Source: a virus. Taken from it: a stretch of 36,853 bases of DNA. The stretch lies in IMG/VR virus record IMGVR_UViG_3300007735_000685, positions 1-36,853 of that record; one strand, 5' to 3'. Of this stretch, positions 14,768 to 21,582 are shown in pieces. The position numbers were made by a program, and so were the translations under genes. The notes under the pieces were generated by a model, which did no database searches, had not been told where the DNA came from, and saw only the letters and a list, made by a program, of their open reading frames with translations. Position 1 is the first letter of the stretch; each line of letters starts with the position of its first letter.

Positions 14768-15664
14768 TCATCCCACCGATTGACTGGATTGCAAGTCTTG
14801 CGTCCGTCCTGCCATGAGATCCTCGACCATTTGAATTCGCCGTCCTACCCACCGGGCTACCGGAACGCACCATGAGTTGCCGAGTGCCTTGTAACGCTTT
14901 GAATCCGTTGCACTCGGGATGTCTGTGTAGCCATCCGCAAATCCCATCAATCGCTCAATTTCCACAGGCATGAGCCATCGTGGATATCCGCGTGCGTCGA
15001 GTCGGAGCATTCCTTCTTCTGCTGCCATGTTGCAGCGAGCGACTGAACCGCGCGATGTAACGCATCCGACAATTTCATGCCCCTGCGGAGGTTTCGGCGT
15101 TCCATGCCCGCACAGGCTTTTGGAGTCATGTAGAACCGCTGCGGGATGTCGCCAGTCTCCAACACCGTTTCGATTGAAGCCCACGAGAAAGATTCGTCGG
15201 CGGGATTGAGGGACTCCGAAGTACCGAGCGTCCAGCACTCGGTAGCACCACCCATAGCCGATGTCGCCCAAGTGCCGGAGGAAGGTTCCCAAGTCCCGTC
15301 CTCCGTTGGAGTGCAAGGCTCCACACACATTTTCCCACACCAGCCAGCGAGGGCGTAGCCATTGAGCAAGTCGCAGATACTCAAAGGCCAGTTGACCACG
15401 AGGATCGGAAAATCCTTTTCGTTTGCCGACAGTAGAGAACGCTTGGCAGGGTGTTCCGCCTGCCAAAAGAGCGACGGTTCCGGGTTCAATGTCCCATCGT
15501 TCATGTTCTAACAGGCTCCCGTAGTTCTTGACTGATGGGTAGTGGTGTTCAAGCAACTTGCAGCAAAATGGGTCAATTTCAGATACACCGACACATTCCC
15601 AACCAAGCGGTTTCCACGCAACGGTCGCTGCTTCGATGCCGCTGCAAACGCTCAAGTACCTCAA
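14768..15664 (-). CDS. DNA (cytosine-5) methyltransferase (298 aa)
   Basis: Methylates cytosine C5 in DNA, most likely to protect the phage genome from host restriction. Motif I is CSGIEAATVAW (7-17), motif IV GGTPCQAFS with the nucleophile C73, motif VI ENV (111-113), motif VIII QSRRR (153-157), and motifs IX-X include LMGFADGYT and LGNSWCVPVA (261-270). The target-recognition segment between about 165 and 235 is short, so the specificity cannot be predicted. Translation starts at TTG 15664, overlapping the upstream stop (TTGA). No restriction partner is next to it, which favours a solitary protective methylase. Confidence 0.93.
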   Translation of the reverse strand: MRYLSVCSGIEAATVAWKPLGWECVGVSEIDPFCCKLLEHHYPSVKNYGSLLEHERWDIEPGTVALLAGGTPCQAFSTVGKRKGFSDPRGQLAFEYLRLAQWLRPRWLVWENVCGALHSNGGRDLGTFLRHLGDIGYGWCYRVLDARYFGVPQSRRRIFLVGFNRNGVGDWRHPAAVLHDSKSLCGHGTPKPPQGHEIVGCVTSRGSVARCNMAAEEGMLRLDARGYPRWLMPVEIERLMGFADGYTDIPSATDSKRYKALGNSWCVPVARWVGRRIQMVEDLMAGRTQDLQSSQSVG

Positions 15665-15987
15665 GAGCCATCTCCCAACGATTGCAGGCGTTCTGTGGTT
15701 TTATCAATGAATCCCCGCACATCGTCTAACCACGCCTGCCGATCCTTCGGCGAGCGGTAGAACGAGTGCGCGGCCTGCTGCATCGTGAGCGCGGTAGCCG
15801 CCGTGCAGCCGATCAGTTTTGCAATACCCGTCGGCGTTGCGTTCGTGTAGTTGTGCAGCGCGTCGTAGGCGAGCCGCCGCGCGGCGACGGCATCTTTGCC
15901 GATGCCGGAACCCGGCTGCGGGAATTCAAATCCACGCGCCTTGAGTGCGGCTTCTACTGCGGGAACGACGATGGAAGGTGCGTACAT
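15661..15987 (-). CDS. DnaA domain IV-like DNA-binding protein (108 aa)
   Basis: Residues about 31-75 (KDAVAARRLAYDALHNYTN, then TPTGIAKLIGCTAATALT) resemble the C-terminal helix-turn-helix domain of DnaA, which binds DnaA boxes: an opening Arg-rich helix, then a helix pair around the IAKLIG turn. It lacks any ATPase domain. Small phage proteins of this type may bind origins or compete with host DnaA. It is two genes upstream of the DUF1376 initiator, which supports a replication role. The exact DHTTV-type DnaA signature is not present, so the match is moderate. Start ATG overlaps the upstream stop (TGATG). Confidence 0.6.
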   Translation of the reverse strand: MYAPSIVVPAVEAALKARGFEFPQPGSGIGKDAVAARRLAYDALHNYTNATPTGIAKLIGCTAATALTMQQAAHSFYRSPKDRQAWLDDVRGFIDKTTERLQSLGDGS

Positions 15988-16502
15988 CAGGAGACTTTCA
16001 GGTAGGGTTGCTTCGGCACAAGGTACGCGAACGGCAGGGTTTGCCCCTCGTCAATCGCGGCGCGGATCGCGTCCTTGTCCGGCGTGATCTTGATTTCCTC
16101 GCGCGTGAATTCCGGCGGCACATCGCCGACGATCTCTAGCGCGGGCTTGCCTCCCGGCATCGCAACCGTCGCTCGCCAGCGCGAACATTCAAGAGTCTTG
16201 AACCCTTCTGCCTGCATGACGCGCAAGACTTGGCCCTTCATCCACGCCGCTACGGCCTCGTCGCGCTTCGCCCGCTGGCGCAGCCGCTCGGCCTCGGCCT
16301 TGCGGGCTTCCGCGCGTACTTCGATCTCGCGCACAAGGGAAAGCACCTCGTCCACGCAGGCGGGCAGGCTCTCGGCCTGCCTTGCGAGGATGTCAAAATG
16401 CCCGTCCATGTCGGCGGTAAGTTCGCCCTCGCTGTCGAGAAGCATCGCCTCAAGTTCCCGGGCCGCGCCCGACGCTTCGTAAAGTCGCTGAATGGTTCCC
16501 AT
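15987..16502 (-). CDS. Gp157-family phage protein (171 aa)
   Basis: Siphovirus Gp157 family, named from Streptococcus phage Sfi. The start MGTIQRLYEASGAARELEAM, the long Ala/Glu/Arg coiled coil (about 50-95), the KGQVLRVMQAEGFKTLE segment and the ending with DVPPEF, TPDKDAIRAAID and LPFAYLV all fit. The family clusters with recombination and replication genes and is thought to influence phage development or resistance, but its biochemistry is unknown. ATG 16502 is preceded by AAAGGA at good spacing; longer in-frame starts have no such site. Confidence 0.85.
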   Translation of the reverse strand: MGTIQRLYEASGAARELEAMLLDSEGELTADMDGHFDILARQAESLPACVDEVLSLVREIEVRAEARKAEAERLRQRAKRDEAVAAWMKGQVLRVMQAEGFKTLECSRWRATVAMPGGKPALEIVGDVPPEFTREEIKITPDKDAIRAAIDEGQTLPFAYLVPKQPYLKVS

Positions 16503-16524
16503 TGTTGTCCTTTCGTTTTGAGGA

Positions 16525-16833
16525 TTACGCGGCACACAACACAGCAATGTCGGCCTGAAGTTTGAGCGAGGGATGAAACTTGCCACCCCACCGAACCTCT
16601 TCAACAGTCATCCACGCAGCAACCCGCATCGAATAGGCTTTGCCAAACTCATTTCCAGCAACATCAACCCGAATAAATCGAACCGTGACAATTTTGCTTG
16701 TGGCATTGCAGCGAGCGTTCTTTCGGATCGAAATCTTGCGATCAACACACTTCCATCCGGCCACCGCACTTCCATTCGTGCGCTCCATGCGATTCTTGTA
16801 GACGGTTCCAATTTCAAACTTGATGTCGCTCAT
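16525..16833 (-). CDS. Hypothetical protein (102 aa)
   Basis: Not recognised. It starts MSDIKFEIGTVYKNRMER after a clear AAAGGAAA ribosome site. It is basic with beta-strand character (WKCVDRKISIRKNARC, KIVTVRFIRVDVAGNEF), ending with a helical stretch. The local DNA is AT-richer than flanking genes, perhaps a separate acquisition. A candidate promoter lies at 16921-16948. Confidence 0.65.
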   Translation of the reverse strand: MSDIKFEIGTVYKNRMERTNGSAVAGWKCVDRKISIRKNARCNATSKIVTVRFIRVDVAGNEFGKAYSMRVAAWMTVEEVRWGGKFHPSLKLQADIAVLCAA

Positions 16834-16920
16834 TTGCGGTTTCCTTTGGTTTGGTGTCTCTGTCATGCGCCCCGCATGACTCCCGTACTTTACGCCATAT
16901 CGGCCACCGCGCAAGGCTTT

Positions 16921-16948
16921 CTTATAGATTTCTTGCGTGATTCTTCAA
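16921..16948 (-). promoter_or_regulatory. Candidate sigma70-like promoter
   Basis: On the minus strand TTGAAG (16948-16943) is separated by 16 bases from TATAAG (16926-16921). It lies in the 175-bp gap between the ERF gene and the gene starting at 16833, so it could add transcription into the replication genes. Confidence 0.5.
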
Positions 16949-17008
16949 ATGCCGCATAACCGATAGCCGGGGCGGGACTTGCGTCAACCGCCCCGGCCTT
17001 CCGGGGGT

Positions 17009-17905
17009 TCAGAACGGGATTCCGTCCTCGGGCGGCACGGTCGCCGCCTCGGGCTGCGGGGATTCTACCGCCGTTCGCAGGCCGTAGAGCGTCCAGCCGT
17101 ACTGCCCCTCCTGAATGAACGCTTCGACCTTCTCGCCACCCATCGCGTCCTGTGCGGCCTGCATCAAGTTCTGATCGAAGCACGAAGCCCATTGTTCCGC
17201 GTTGTCGGCCGTGCCGAACAGGATCGGCCACCGCTGGCCCCCCTTCGCGGTCGGCTTGCCCTGCCCGATCTTGCGGACGGTCAACCCCTGTCGCCAAGTG
17301 CAGTCTTTGGCTGGCCGGGATGCCATGACCTCGTTATACGCGCTAGGAGCCGCCGGGGCTCGTTCCGGGGCCGGGGTCGGGGTCGGAGCCGCCTTCGGGG
17401 CCGGGGCGGCCTGTGGGGCATCCTGCGCGGTCTGACGCGGCGCGGGGGCCGGACGGGCCGGGGCCGGAGCAGACTTGCGCGGCTCGTAGGTGCGGTCATC
17501 GCGGCGATCCATCTCGGCTTCGTCCTCGCGCGGCACAAGCAGCAGGTCGCGCAGGTAGTACCCGAGGCTGGAAGTCAACGCGCCAGCCAACGCCTTGTCG
17601 AGCGGTCGCCCCTTCTCCGGGATCGCGGGCCAAGTCACCTCGTCGCTCGCCGACTCGCCGCTGGCCGCGTGGGTGAGGATGAAGGTGCTAGTGACAACGC
17701 CGCCCTCCGGCGAGCCATCGAACTTCCACCCGGCCCGGCGCACAGCCAGCCCCGCGCCGTGCAGCACTTCGCGGCAAGCGGAAATCATGCCTTCCGCGCT
17801 GACATACGAGTAGTGATGGAACGAATTCTTCGCGTCCTTCGTCACGCTTGGAAGGGCGCGCTGCGCCGCCAGCAGGGCGGCCGAAAGTGTCTTGGTGTCG
17901 CTCAT
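17009..17905 (-). CDS. erf: ERF-family ssDNA-annealing recombinase with SSB-like C-terminal domain (298 aa)
   Basis: Anneals complementary single strands in phage recombination. Start ATG 17905 (MSDTKTLSAALLAAQRAL); longer in-frame starts run into the gene before. Residues about 1-140 form the ERF domain (cues: FHHYSYVSAEGMISACREVL, AGALTSSLGYYLRDLLLVP). Residues 141-188 are an Ala/Pro linker. Residues 189-280 form a beta-rich domain with OB-fold character (GLTVRKIGQGK, RWPILFGTAD, KVEAFIQEGQYGWTLYGL). The last residues, PPEDGIPF, resemble the acidic tip of bacterial SSB (DDDIPF), which recruits repair proteins. No separate SSB gene is recognisable in the genome. Confidence 0.85.
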   Translation of the reverse strand: MSDTKTLSAALLAAQRALPSVTKDAKNSFHHYSYVSAEGMISACREVLHGAGLAVRRAGWKFDGSPEGGVVTSTFILTHAASGESASDEVTWPAIPEKGRPLDKALAGALTSSLGYYLRDLLLVPREDEAEMDRRDDRTYEPRKSAPAPARPAPAPRQTAQDAPQAAPAPKAAPTPTPAPERAPAAPSAYNEVMASRPAKDCTWRQGLTVRKIGQGKPTAKGGQRWPILFGTADNAEQWASCFDQNLMQAAQDAMGGEKVEAFIQEGQYGWTLYGLRTAVESPQPEAATVPPEDGIPF

Positions 17906-17941
17906 GGGTGTCTCGTTTCTCCTGCGAAGGTGCAGGCCGTC

Positions 17942-17959
17942 CCGCCCCCGTGGGGGCGG
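17942..17959 (-). other. GC-rich intercistronic hairpin before the ERF gene
   Basis: Perfect inverted repeat CCGCCCCC/GGGGGCGG with a 2-4 base loop in the 68-bp gap between the first leftward gene and the ERF gene. There is no T tract after it, so it is more likely an RNA stability or processing element than a terminator. Confidence 0.45.
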
Positions 17960-17973
17960 TGGGGCTTGCGCCG

Positions 17974-18300
17974 TCAGACTTGCTTGTACTTGACCGCGCA
18001 AAGATTGTTGAACTCGTCCACAGCCGCGTTCCACCCGTCGCCTGCGGTGCGGGTGTATCCGTAGTCGCTCACGATGTCGTGTCCGTTGCCACGGATCAGG
18101 ATCACCCAATGAGTGTCTCCGGTCGGCCCGGTGAAGGTGAACCGTGCCTCGTCCAAGTTGTGGAACAGGTACTCCACGGGATCAGCAGGCTGCACAAACT
18201 TTTCTCCGTCGTACATTTCCAAGAACTTGAAGCCGTTGGAGGACAGGTGCGCGAGCAAGTCGGTCACGATGGCGCGTTCGATGGAAGTGATGATGCTCAT
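17974..18300 (-). CDS. First gene of the leftward unit, hypothetical (108 aa)
   Basis: Not recognised. Starts at ATG 18300 (MSIITSIERAIVTDLL) behind AAAGGAAA; the longer in-frame ATG at 18438 lies upstream of the predicted promoter and can be dismissed. Helical N-terminus, then alternating strands (RFTFTGPTGDTHWVILIRG) and a final helix (NAAVDEFNNLCAVKY). As the promoter-proximal gene of the leftward unit it is likely the earliest and most expressed there. Confidence 0.7.
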   Translation of the reverse strand: MSIITSIERAIVTDLLAHLSSNGFKFLEMYDGEKFVQPADPVEYLFHNLDEARFTFTGPTGDTHWVILIRGNGHDIVSDYGYTRTAGDGWNAAVDEFNNLCAVKYKQV

Positions 18301-18356
18301 GGTCAGTTTCCTTTCGGTTCGGGTGTCTCGCCAGCCGCCCCGGCTGGCATGGGTGA

Positions 18357-18384
18357 ACTGTACCACACATCGGCTGCCTGTCAA
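18357..18384 (-). promoter_or_regulatory. Leftward promoter of the main unit
   Basis: Minus-strand TTGACA (18384-18379), 16-base spacer, TACAGT (18362-18357), about 60 bases before the first leftward gene. The -35 is a consensus match. The three bases before it (GGG) are the same as in the rightward promoter. Confidence 0.75.
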
Positions 18385-18394
18385 CCCATTGCCC

Positions 18395-18427
18395 AAAGAT
18401 TTCTGAAAGATTTCGGAAAGGTTCAGG
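18395..18427. repeat. Three 11-bp direct repeats in the control region
   Basis: AAAGATTTCTG, AAAGATTTCGG and AAAGGTTCAGG follow each other without gaps at 18395, 18406 and 18417. They sit just upstream of the leftward -35 box, on one face of the helix (11-bp period), as expected for a cooperative regulator site. Confidence 0.65.
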
Positions 18428-18436
18428 GGATGCGTC

Positions 18437-18446
18437 ATCTATAGAT
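18437..18446. promoter_or_regulatory. Palindromic operator candidate
   Basis: Perfect 10-bp palindrome ATCTATAGAT roughly midway between the two divergent promoters. Short, so chance is possible; location supports a dimeric regulator site. Confidence 0.4.
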
Positions 18447-18493
18447 AGTCTGCCCTGTCTCAAGAAATATTTTGGAAATCCTCTAGTGTGGGG

Positions 18494-18521
18494 TTGACAT
18501 AGGCCGAAGATGGGGTATCAT
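18494..18521 (+). promoter_or_regulatory. Rightward early promoter
   Basis: TTGACA (18494-18499), 16-base spacer, TATCAT (18516-18521), a near-consensus sigma70 promoter. Transcription would begin near 18528, at the base of a perfect hairpin, and runs into the small-gene operon starting at 18580. Confidence 0.8.
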
Positions 18522-18527
18522 GGAAGC

Positions 18528-18544
18528 GTGGTCGGGGCGACCAC
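18528..18544 (+). other. Hairpin at the 5' end of the rightward transcript
   Basis: GTGGTCG GGG CGACCAC forms a perfect 7-bp stem starting at the predicted transcription start. A stem at the very 5' end commonly protects phage early mRNA from decay. A GAGGAG ribosome site follows before the ATG at 18580. Confidence 0.55.
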
Positions 18545-18579
18545 ACCGAGCGGCCCGGACAGGCCGAGGAGATACCAAG

Positions 18580-18780
18580 ATGCGAGACCTGCTTTACAAA
18601 GTCACGGGAACGATCATGGGCAAGCGGATTACGGAACGAGCGCAAACGCTTGAAGAAGCGCGAGCCATTGTCTGCGATCTCGACACGGGCAACATTTGGT
18701 ATTTGAGCGTGCTTGGTCGCGTGCGCGTAGAGACTCGCAAACAGGCCGTTCGCAACAGCGAGAAGGGCGGTACGCGATGA
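18580..18780 (+). CDS. First rightward early protein, hypothetical (66 aa)
   Basis: Not recognised. ATG 18580 lies seven bases after GAGGAGA; an upstream in-frame ATG at 18520 overlaps the promoter and is discarded. The product MRDLLYKVTGTIMGK continues with a TERAQTLEEARAIVCDL helix and a strand-rich middle (NIWYLSVLGRVRVET), resembling a small beta-alpha-beta fold. Its stop overlaps the next start (ATGA). Confidence 0.7.
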   Translation: MRDLLYKVTGTIMGKRITERAQTLEEARAIVCDLDTGNIWYLSVLGRVRVETRKQAVRNSEKGGTR

Positions 18781-18968
18781 GCCGCACGATCACCCTGAAA
18801 CTGACGCAGAAGGAAGCCGATGCGCTTTGCCACGCTGCCGGAAACAGCCTGAACTCCGATCAAGACGATTTGATTGGGTTGTTCAATGAGGATCAAACCG
18901 CGATGCTGGCTGCCGTGCGAGCGTTGAAAAAGTTGCGCGCCGCAATCAATGCAAGAGGTGCGCGATGA
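18777..18968 (+). CDS. Hypothetical helical protein (63 aa)
   Basis: ATGA-coupled to both neighbours. MSRTITLKLTQKEADALCHA begins with a strand, as in ribbon-helix-helix-like or small antirepressor-like proteins, then helices (AMLAAVRALKKLRAAINAR). No family is recognised. Confidence 0.65.
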   Translation: MSRTITLKLTQKEADALCHAAGNSLNSDQDDLIGLFNEDQTAMLAAVRALKKLRAAINARGAR

Positions 18969-19312
18969 AGCCCCTCACCATTCGCGGAACGGTCGATCAG
19001 TTGGTGAATCACAGCCAATGCGACGATTACGAATTGTCGCAGCGCATCCGGCAATGCTGCGACGCGGCGTTCCTGCTCGGCGGATTGCTGCCCTCGCAAT
19101 GCGAAGCCATTCACATCCTGCGAGCCGCCTACCGGATTGAGGATGAGGCGCGGGAATGCGTTCGCAAGTGGCAGGGGCGCGGCCCCGGCCCCGAGGTGGA
19201 GGATGCCGAAGCGGCTGCGCTCGACGCAGCAGACGCGGTAGCGGAAGCGGAGGATCGGTTCCTTCGCCTGTGCGGAAAACTCAAGTTGGAGGTTCCCGAT
19301 GTCATCAAGTGA
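18965..19312 (+). CDS. Hypothetical acidic helical protein (115 aa)
   Basis: Starts MKPLTIRGTVDQLVNHSQCD, with six cysteines through the chain and an Ala/Glu/Asp-rich helix near the C-terminus (EDAEAAALDAADAVAEAEDR). No membrane segment or signal peptide. Overlaps its downstream gene by 14 bases. Function unknown. Confidence 0.65.
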   Translation: MKPLTIRGTVDQLVNHSQCDDYELSQRIRQCCDAAFLLGGLLPSQCEAIHILRAAYRIEDEARECVRKWQGRGPGPEVEDAEAAALDAADAVAEAEDRFLRLCGKLKLEVPDVIK

Positions 19313-19541
19313 CCGAATCGAACTGAAGGCAGAGCGTGGATGCGCGATCTGCCGTGGGGTGGGCGAATTCAACGAAAGCCACGGCCCCGGCCTCTCGGAA
19401 CGCATGGTCTGCGACTGCGTGTTCCGAAACGCGCCACAGGATGCGACCAGCCAAGCGCGGATCGACGCGGGCGAATTCACCATCGTTTCCGACCTGCCGC
19501 CGGAGCCGCAAAGCGCAATTTGGGAGTACGGCGATGAGTGA
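19299..19541 (+). CDS. Small zinc-knuckle-like protein (80 aa)
   Basis: Contains CAICRGVGEF and MVCDCVF, i.e. a CxxC and a CxC pair 27 residues apart, with the CxxCxGxG form typical of DnaJ-type zinc fingers. It may bind nucleic acid or protein. Ends by overlapping the next start. Confidence 0.65.
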   Translation: MSSSDRIELKAERGCAICRGVGEFNESHGPGLSERMVCDCVFRNAPQDATSQARIDAGEFTIVSDLPPEPQSAIWEYGDE

Positions 19542-19752
19542 ACGCATTCGCACAATCCCCATGCGTTCGCCGCTGGATGATCGCCGAAACGGCTTTCATT
19601 TGCTCAATGCGCGCGGCCCGATCCGCACGATGGAACAAGTCGCGCAACTCACGGGGTTGACGTTTGAGCAGGTGCGCTATTGCGAGGAAACGGCGTTCAC
19701 GAAGATGCGCGCAGCCTTGAGCGCATGGGGCTATCACAAGGAGCGCGCATGA
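19534..19752 (+). CDS. Sigma factor region 4-like HTH protein (72 aa)
   Basis: Residues 31-62 (RTMEQVAQLTGLTFEQVRYC then EETAFTKMRAAL) align by eye with sigma70 region 4: the HTH reads as IAxxLGxTxERVRxxExxAxxKLR. Only this -35-binding type module is present, without the rest of a sigma factor. Such mini proteins could bind RNA polymerase or promoter -35 boxes and redirect transcription. It lies inside the rightward early operon, coupled on both sides, as expected for an early regulator. Confidence 0.7.
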   Translation: MSERIRTIPMRSPLDDRRNGFHLLNARGPIRTMEQVAQLTGLTFEQVRYCEETAFTKMRAALSAWGYHKERA

Positions 19753-20012
19753 CCGCCAACGAACTGTTTTGCTTCCTTTGTGACGAGAAGTGGGATGATC
19801 TTTCGCACGAAGAACAGGAAATCGTTGTTCGCGTGATTACGGCTTCAAACGCCGAAGGGGATGCGATGAACGATGCGTGGAATCGCTTTCAACGGCTGGA
19901 TATTCCGCTGAAGGATTTCCATTGCGACCGCTGCGCCGACGCGCGAGCGGAGCGCGAGGAAGCGGAAGCGGAAATGATTCGTTGCCTCGGACACCTGTGG
20001 GGAAAGAAATGA
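19749..20012 (+). CDS. Small protein with two CxxC pairs (87 aa)
   Basis: MTANELFCFLCDEKWDDLSH has CxxC near residues 8-11, and FHCDRCADA supplies a second CxxC near 58-61, followed by a Glu-rich helix (REEAEAEMIRC). The two pairs could hold one zinc ion. Function unknown. Starts by ATGA overlap. Confidence 0.65.
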   Translation: MTANELFCFLCDEKWDDLSHEEQEIVVRVITASNAEGDAMNDAWNRFQRLDIPLKDFHCDRCADARAEREEAEAEMIRCLGHLWGKK

Positions 20013-20437
20013 CCTACCGAGACACCAGCCGAGCGGCCTACGCGACGGCCAGCATTGGAGAGAACGAGCAGCGCGTACTTGAGTTTGTGCAGACCGCCGG
20101 GGCGCACGGGGCGACCTGTGACGAGGCGATAGCGACGCTCGGTCTACCGCATCAATCCGCTAGCCCCGCCTTCACCGGGCTTGAGCGGAAGGGCTGGCTG
20201 GCGCGCACCGACCGCCGCCGCAAGACCCGAACCGGAGCCGAAGCCGCCGTTTATGTTTTCACGGAACCCGGCACTTTGTTCTCAAGCCCGAAGGCAGGCC
20301 GTGCCGATTTATACCGAGCCGTGGTTCGCGCAGCAATTCGCGCGAGGCAGACAGGGGATTGGATGGCGTTCGATTCGGCCTATGGCGCGTTGCCGCAGGC
20401 CGAGCGAAAGCGAATCATCAACGGAGACACCCGATGA
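20009..20437 (+). CDS. Putative winged-helix DNA-binding protein (142 aa)
   Basis: Residues about 15-75 follow the winged-helix pattern of MarR-like regulators: NEQRVLEFVQTAGAHGATCD, then recognition-like HQSASPAFTGLERKGWL, then a wing with basic residues (DRRRKTRTGAEAAVYVF). The C-terminal part is helical. It may control phage or host genes, possibly at the repeats in 18395-18446, but that link is only a guess. Confidence 0.65.
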   Translation: MTYRDTSRAAYATASIGENEQRVLEFVQTAGAHGATCDEAIATLGLPHQSASPAFTGLERKGWLARTDRRRKTRTGAEAAVYVFTEPGTLFSSPKAGRADLYRAVVRAAIRARQTGDWMAFDSAYGALPQAERKRIINGDTR

Positions 20438-20628
20438 CAACTCTGCACCTGACCGAAAACCAACTCACCTTCCTGCGAACGCAACTGCAACTGTTTGCGA
20501 TGAACAACCCGCGCGACAGTTGGGAGGCCGAAATCATTCTTGAGTTGCTCAAGCCTGCGATCCCGAGCGTTCGGCAGCAGTTGGAATCCGTGTTTGCCGA
20601 CCTCTACCCCGCAGGAGGCCGCGAGTGA
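20434..20628 (+). CDS. Hypothetical small helical protein (64 aa)
   Basis: MTTLHLTENQLTFLRTQLQL continues as a mostly helical protein (SVRQQLESVFADLYP). Coupled by ATGA and GTGA overlaps on either side. No family recognised. Confidence 0.6.
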   Translation: MTTLHLTENQLTFLRTQLQLFAMNNPRDSWEAEIILELLKPAIPSVRQQLESVFADLYPAGGRE

Positions 20629-20753
20629 GCCAGCGCGCACAAGACCCGCACTACCTCGACTTTTGGTTGGGGTTTGCGTTCGGATCGCTTGGCGTTGCCG
20701 CGTTCATCGCGGGAGCATGGGCTAATGGATATCTTCGGAGCCTGATCCCATGA
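20625..20753 (+). CDS. 42-residue membrane protein
   Basis: GTG start overlapping the previous stop (GTGA), with an AGGAGG ribosome site eight bases before. The product has a single hydrophobic helix from about residue 13 to 35 (FWLGFAFGSLGVAAFIAGAW) and a short soluble tail. It ends in an ATGA overlap with the next gene, so both junctions support it. The role could be a host-membrane effector; it is unrelated in sequence to the 45-residue protein at 7347. Confidence 0.65.
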   Translation: MSQRAQDPHYLDFWLGFAFGSLGVAAFIAGAWANGYLRSLIP

Positions 20754-21058
20754 CCCCGGCCGATACCGCGCTCGACATCCTGAACACCATTCCCGAGTTT
20801 GTTCCCTGCTGCGATCACAAGCAAGAGATATCCACTCGCACGATGGCCGCGCTGCGCGATGCTGTTCGTAATGCGGTTGAGGAGGAACGCTTGCTGCATG
20901 GTCTGCTACATCGCCTGCGCCCGCTTGCAGAAGCGCACTACAGCCGAATGCAAGGCGAGGCGGACGCAAACCCCAACACCGTTACGGAACATTGGGTTGG
21001 ACAGGCTCGGGAAATCGTTCACAGCATCAACGCGCGGATAGGAACCCCAAATGATTGA
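20750..21058 (+). CDS. Hypothetical helical protein (102 aa)
   Basis: MTPADTALDILNTIPEFVPC then long helices with His/Arg-rich RLLHGLLHRLRPLAEAHYSR. No recognised domain. Its 3' end overlaps the next gene by 8 bases. Confidence 0.6.
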   Translation: MTPADTALDILNTIPEFVPCCDHKQEISTRTMAALRDAVRNAVEEERLLHGLLHRLRPLAEAHYSRMQGEADANPNTVTEHWVGQAREIVHSINARIGTPND

Positions 21059-21524
21059 AGTGCTTGTTGGCAGCGTGATTGTCGCGCTTGTGTTGTGCAT
21101 CCTCATCCTGCTATCGCAGCGCGAGCCAGCCATGCGCGTAATCTTGCCGGGCGATCCAATGCACCAGCAAGGCGCATCGATGCTGGAGCATTCAATCCCC
21201 GCCGAGGCAACTCACGTTGCTTGGATCATGCACGGAGAGGGCGAGGCTGGACGGGTGCATACGCTTTACCTCCAAGACCTTCAATCCCTGCGCCGTGAGG
21301 TGCTGGAATCGCAGTCCGCTTGGGGACCGATCATCGCTACCTCGCTGGAGTTGGAATGCGATATTCGTTCGCGGGGCTGCGTACCCGTCAGCGAAATCCT
21401 GTACGTCATCGCTCGCGTTGACAATGACGGTACAGAACGGTGGCTATCGCGCTCGCGCACATGGGTGGAGCGTTGGCACGGAGAAGCACAAATCTACGAA
21501 GTGTTTCCGGGACAGACGCGCTAA
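21051..21524 (+). CDS. Membrane-anchored hypothetical protein (157 aa)
   Basis: A hydrophobic helix at 4-22 (VLVGSVIVALVLCILILL) has no cleavage-like site and looks like an anchor. The remaining 135 residues are mixed alpha/beta with many charged residues (HVAWIMHGEGEAGRVHTLYL, SEILYVIARVDNDG). Last coupled gene of the rightward operon; a terminator follows at 21583. Confidence 0.65.
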   Translation: MIEVLVGSVIVALVLCILILLSQREPAMRVILPGDPMHQQGASMLEHSIPAEATHVAWIMHGEGEAGRVHTLYLQDLQSLRREVLESQSAWGPIIATSLELECDIRSRGCVPVSEILYVIARVDNDGTERWLSRSRTWVERWHGEAQIYEVFPGQTR

Positions 21525-21582
21525 CCCGCTACAATCCATCACGCGGAGCCGCCCCCCAATACGCTCCGCAGTTGGTGTCTCT

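Noticed and set aside
17906-18109. N-terminal extension of the ERF protein
   Set aside because: Arg/His-rich shadow of the upstream gene; the ERF fold starts right at MSDTKTL (17905).
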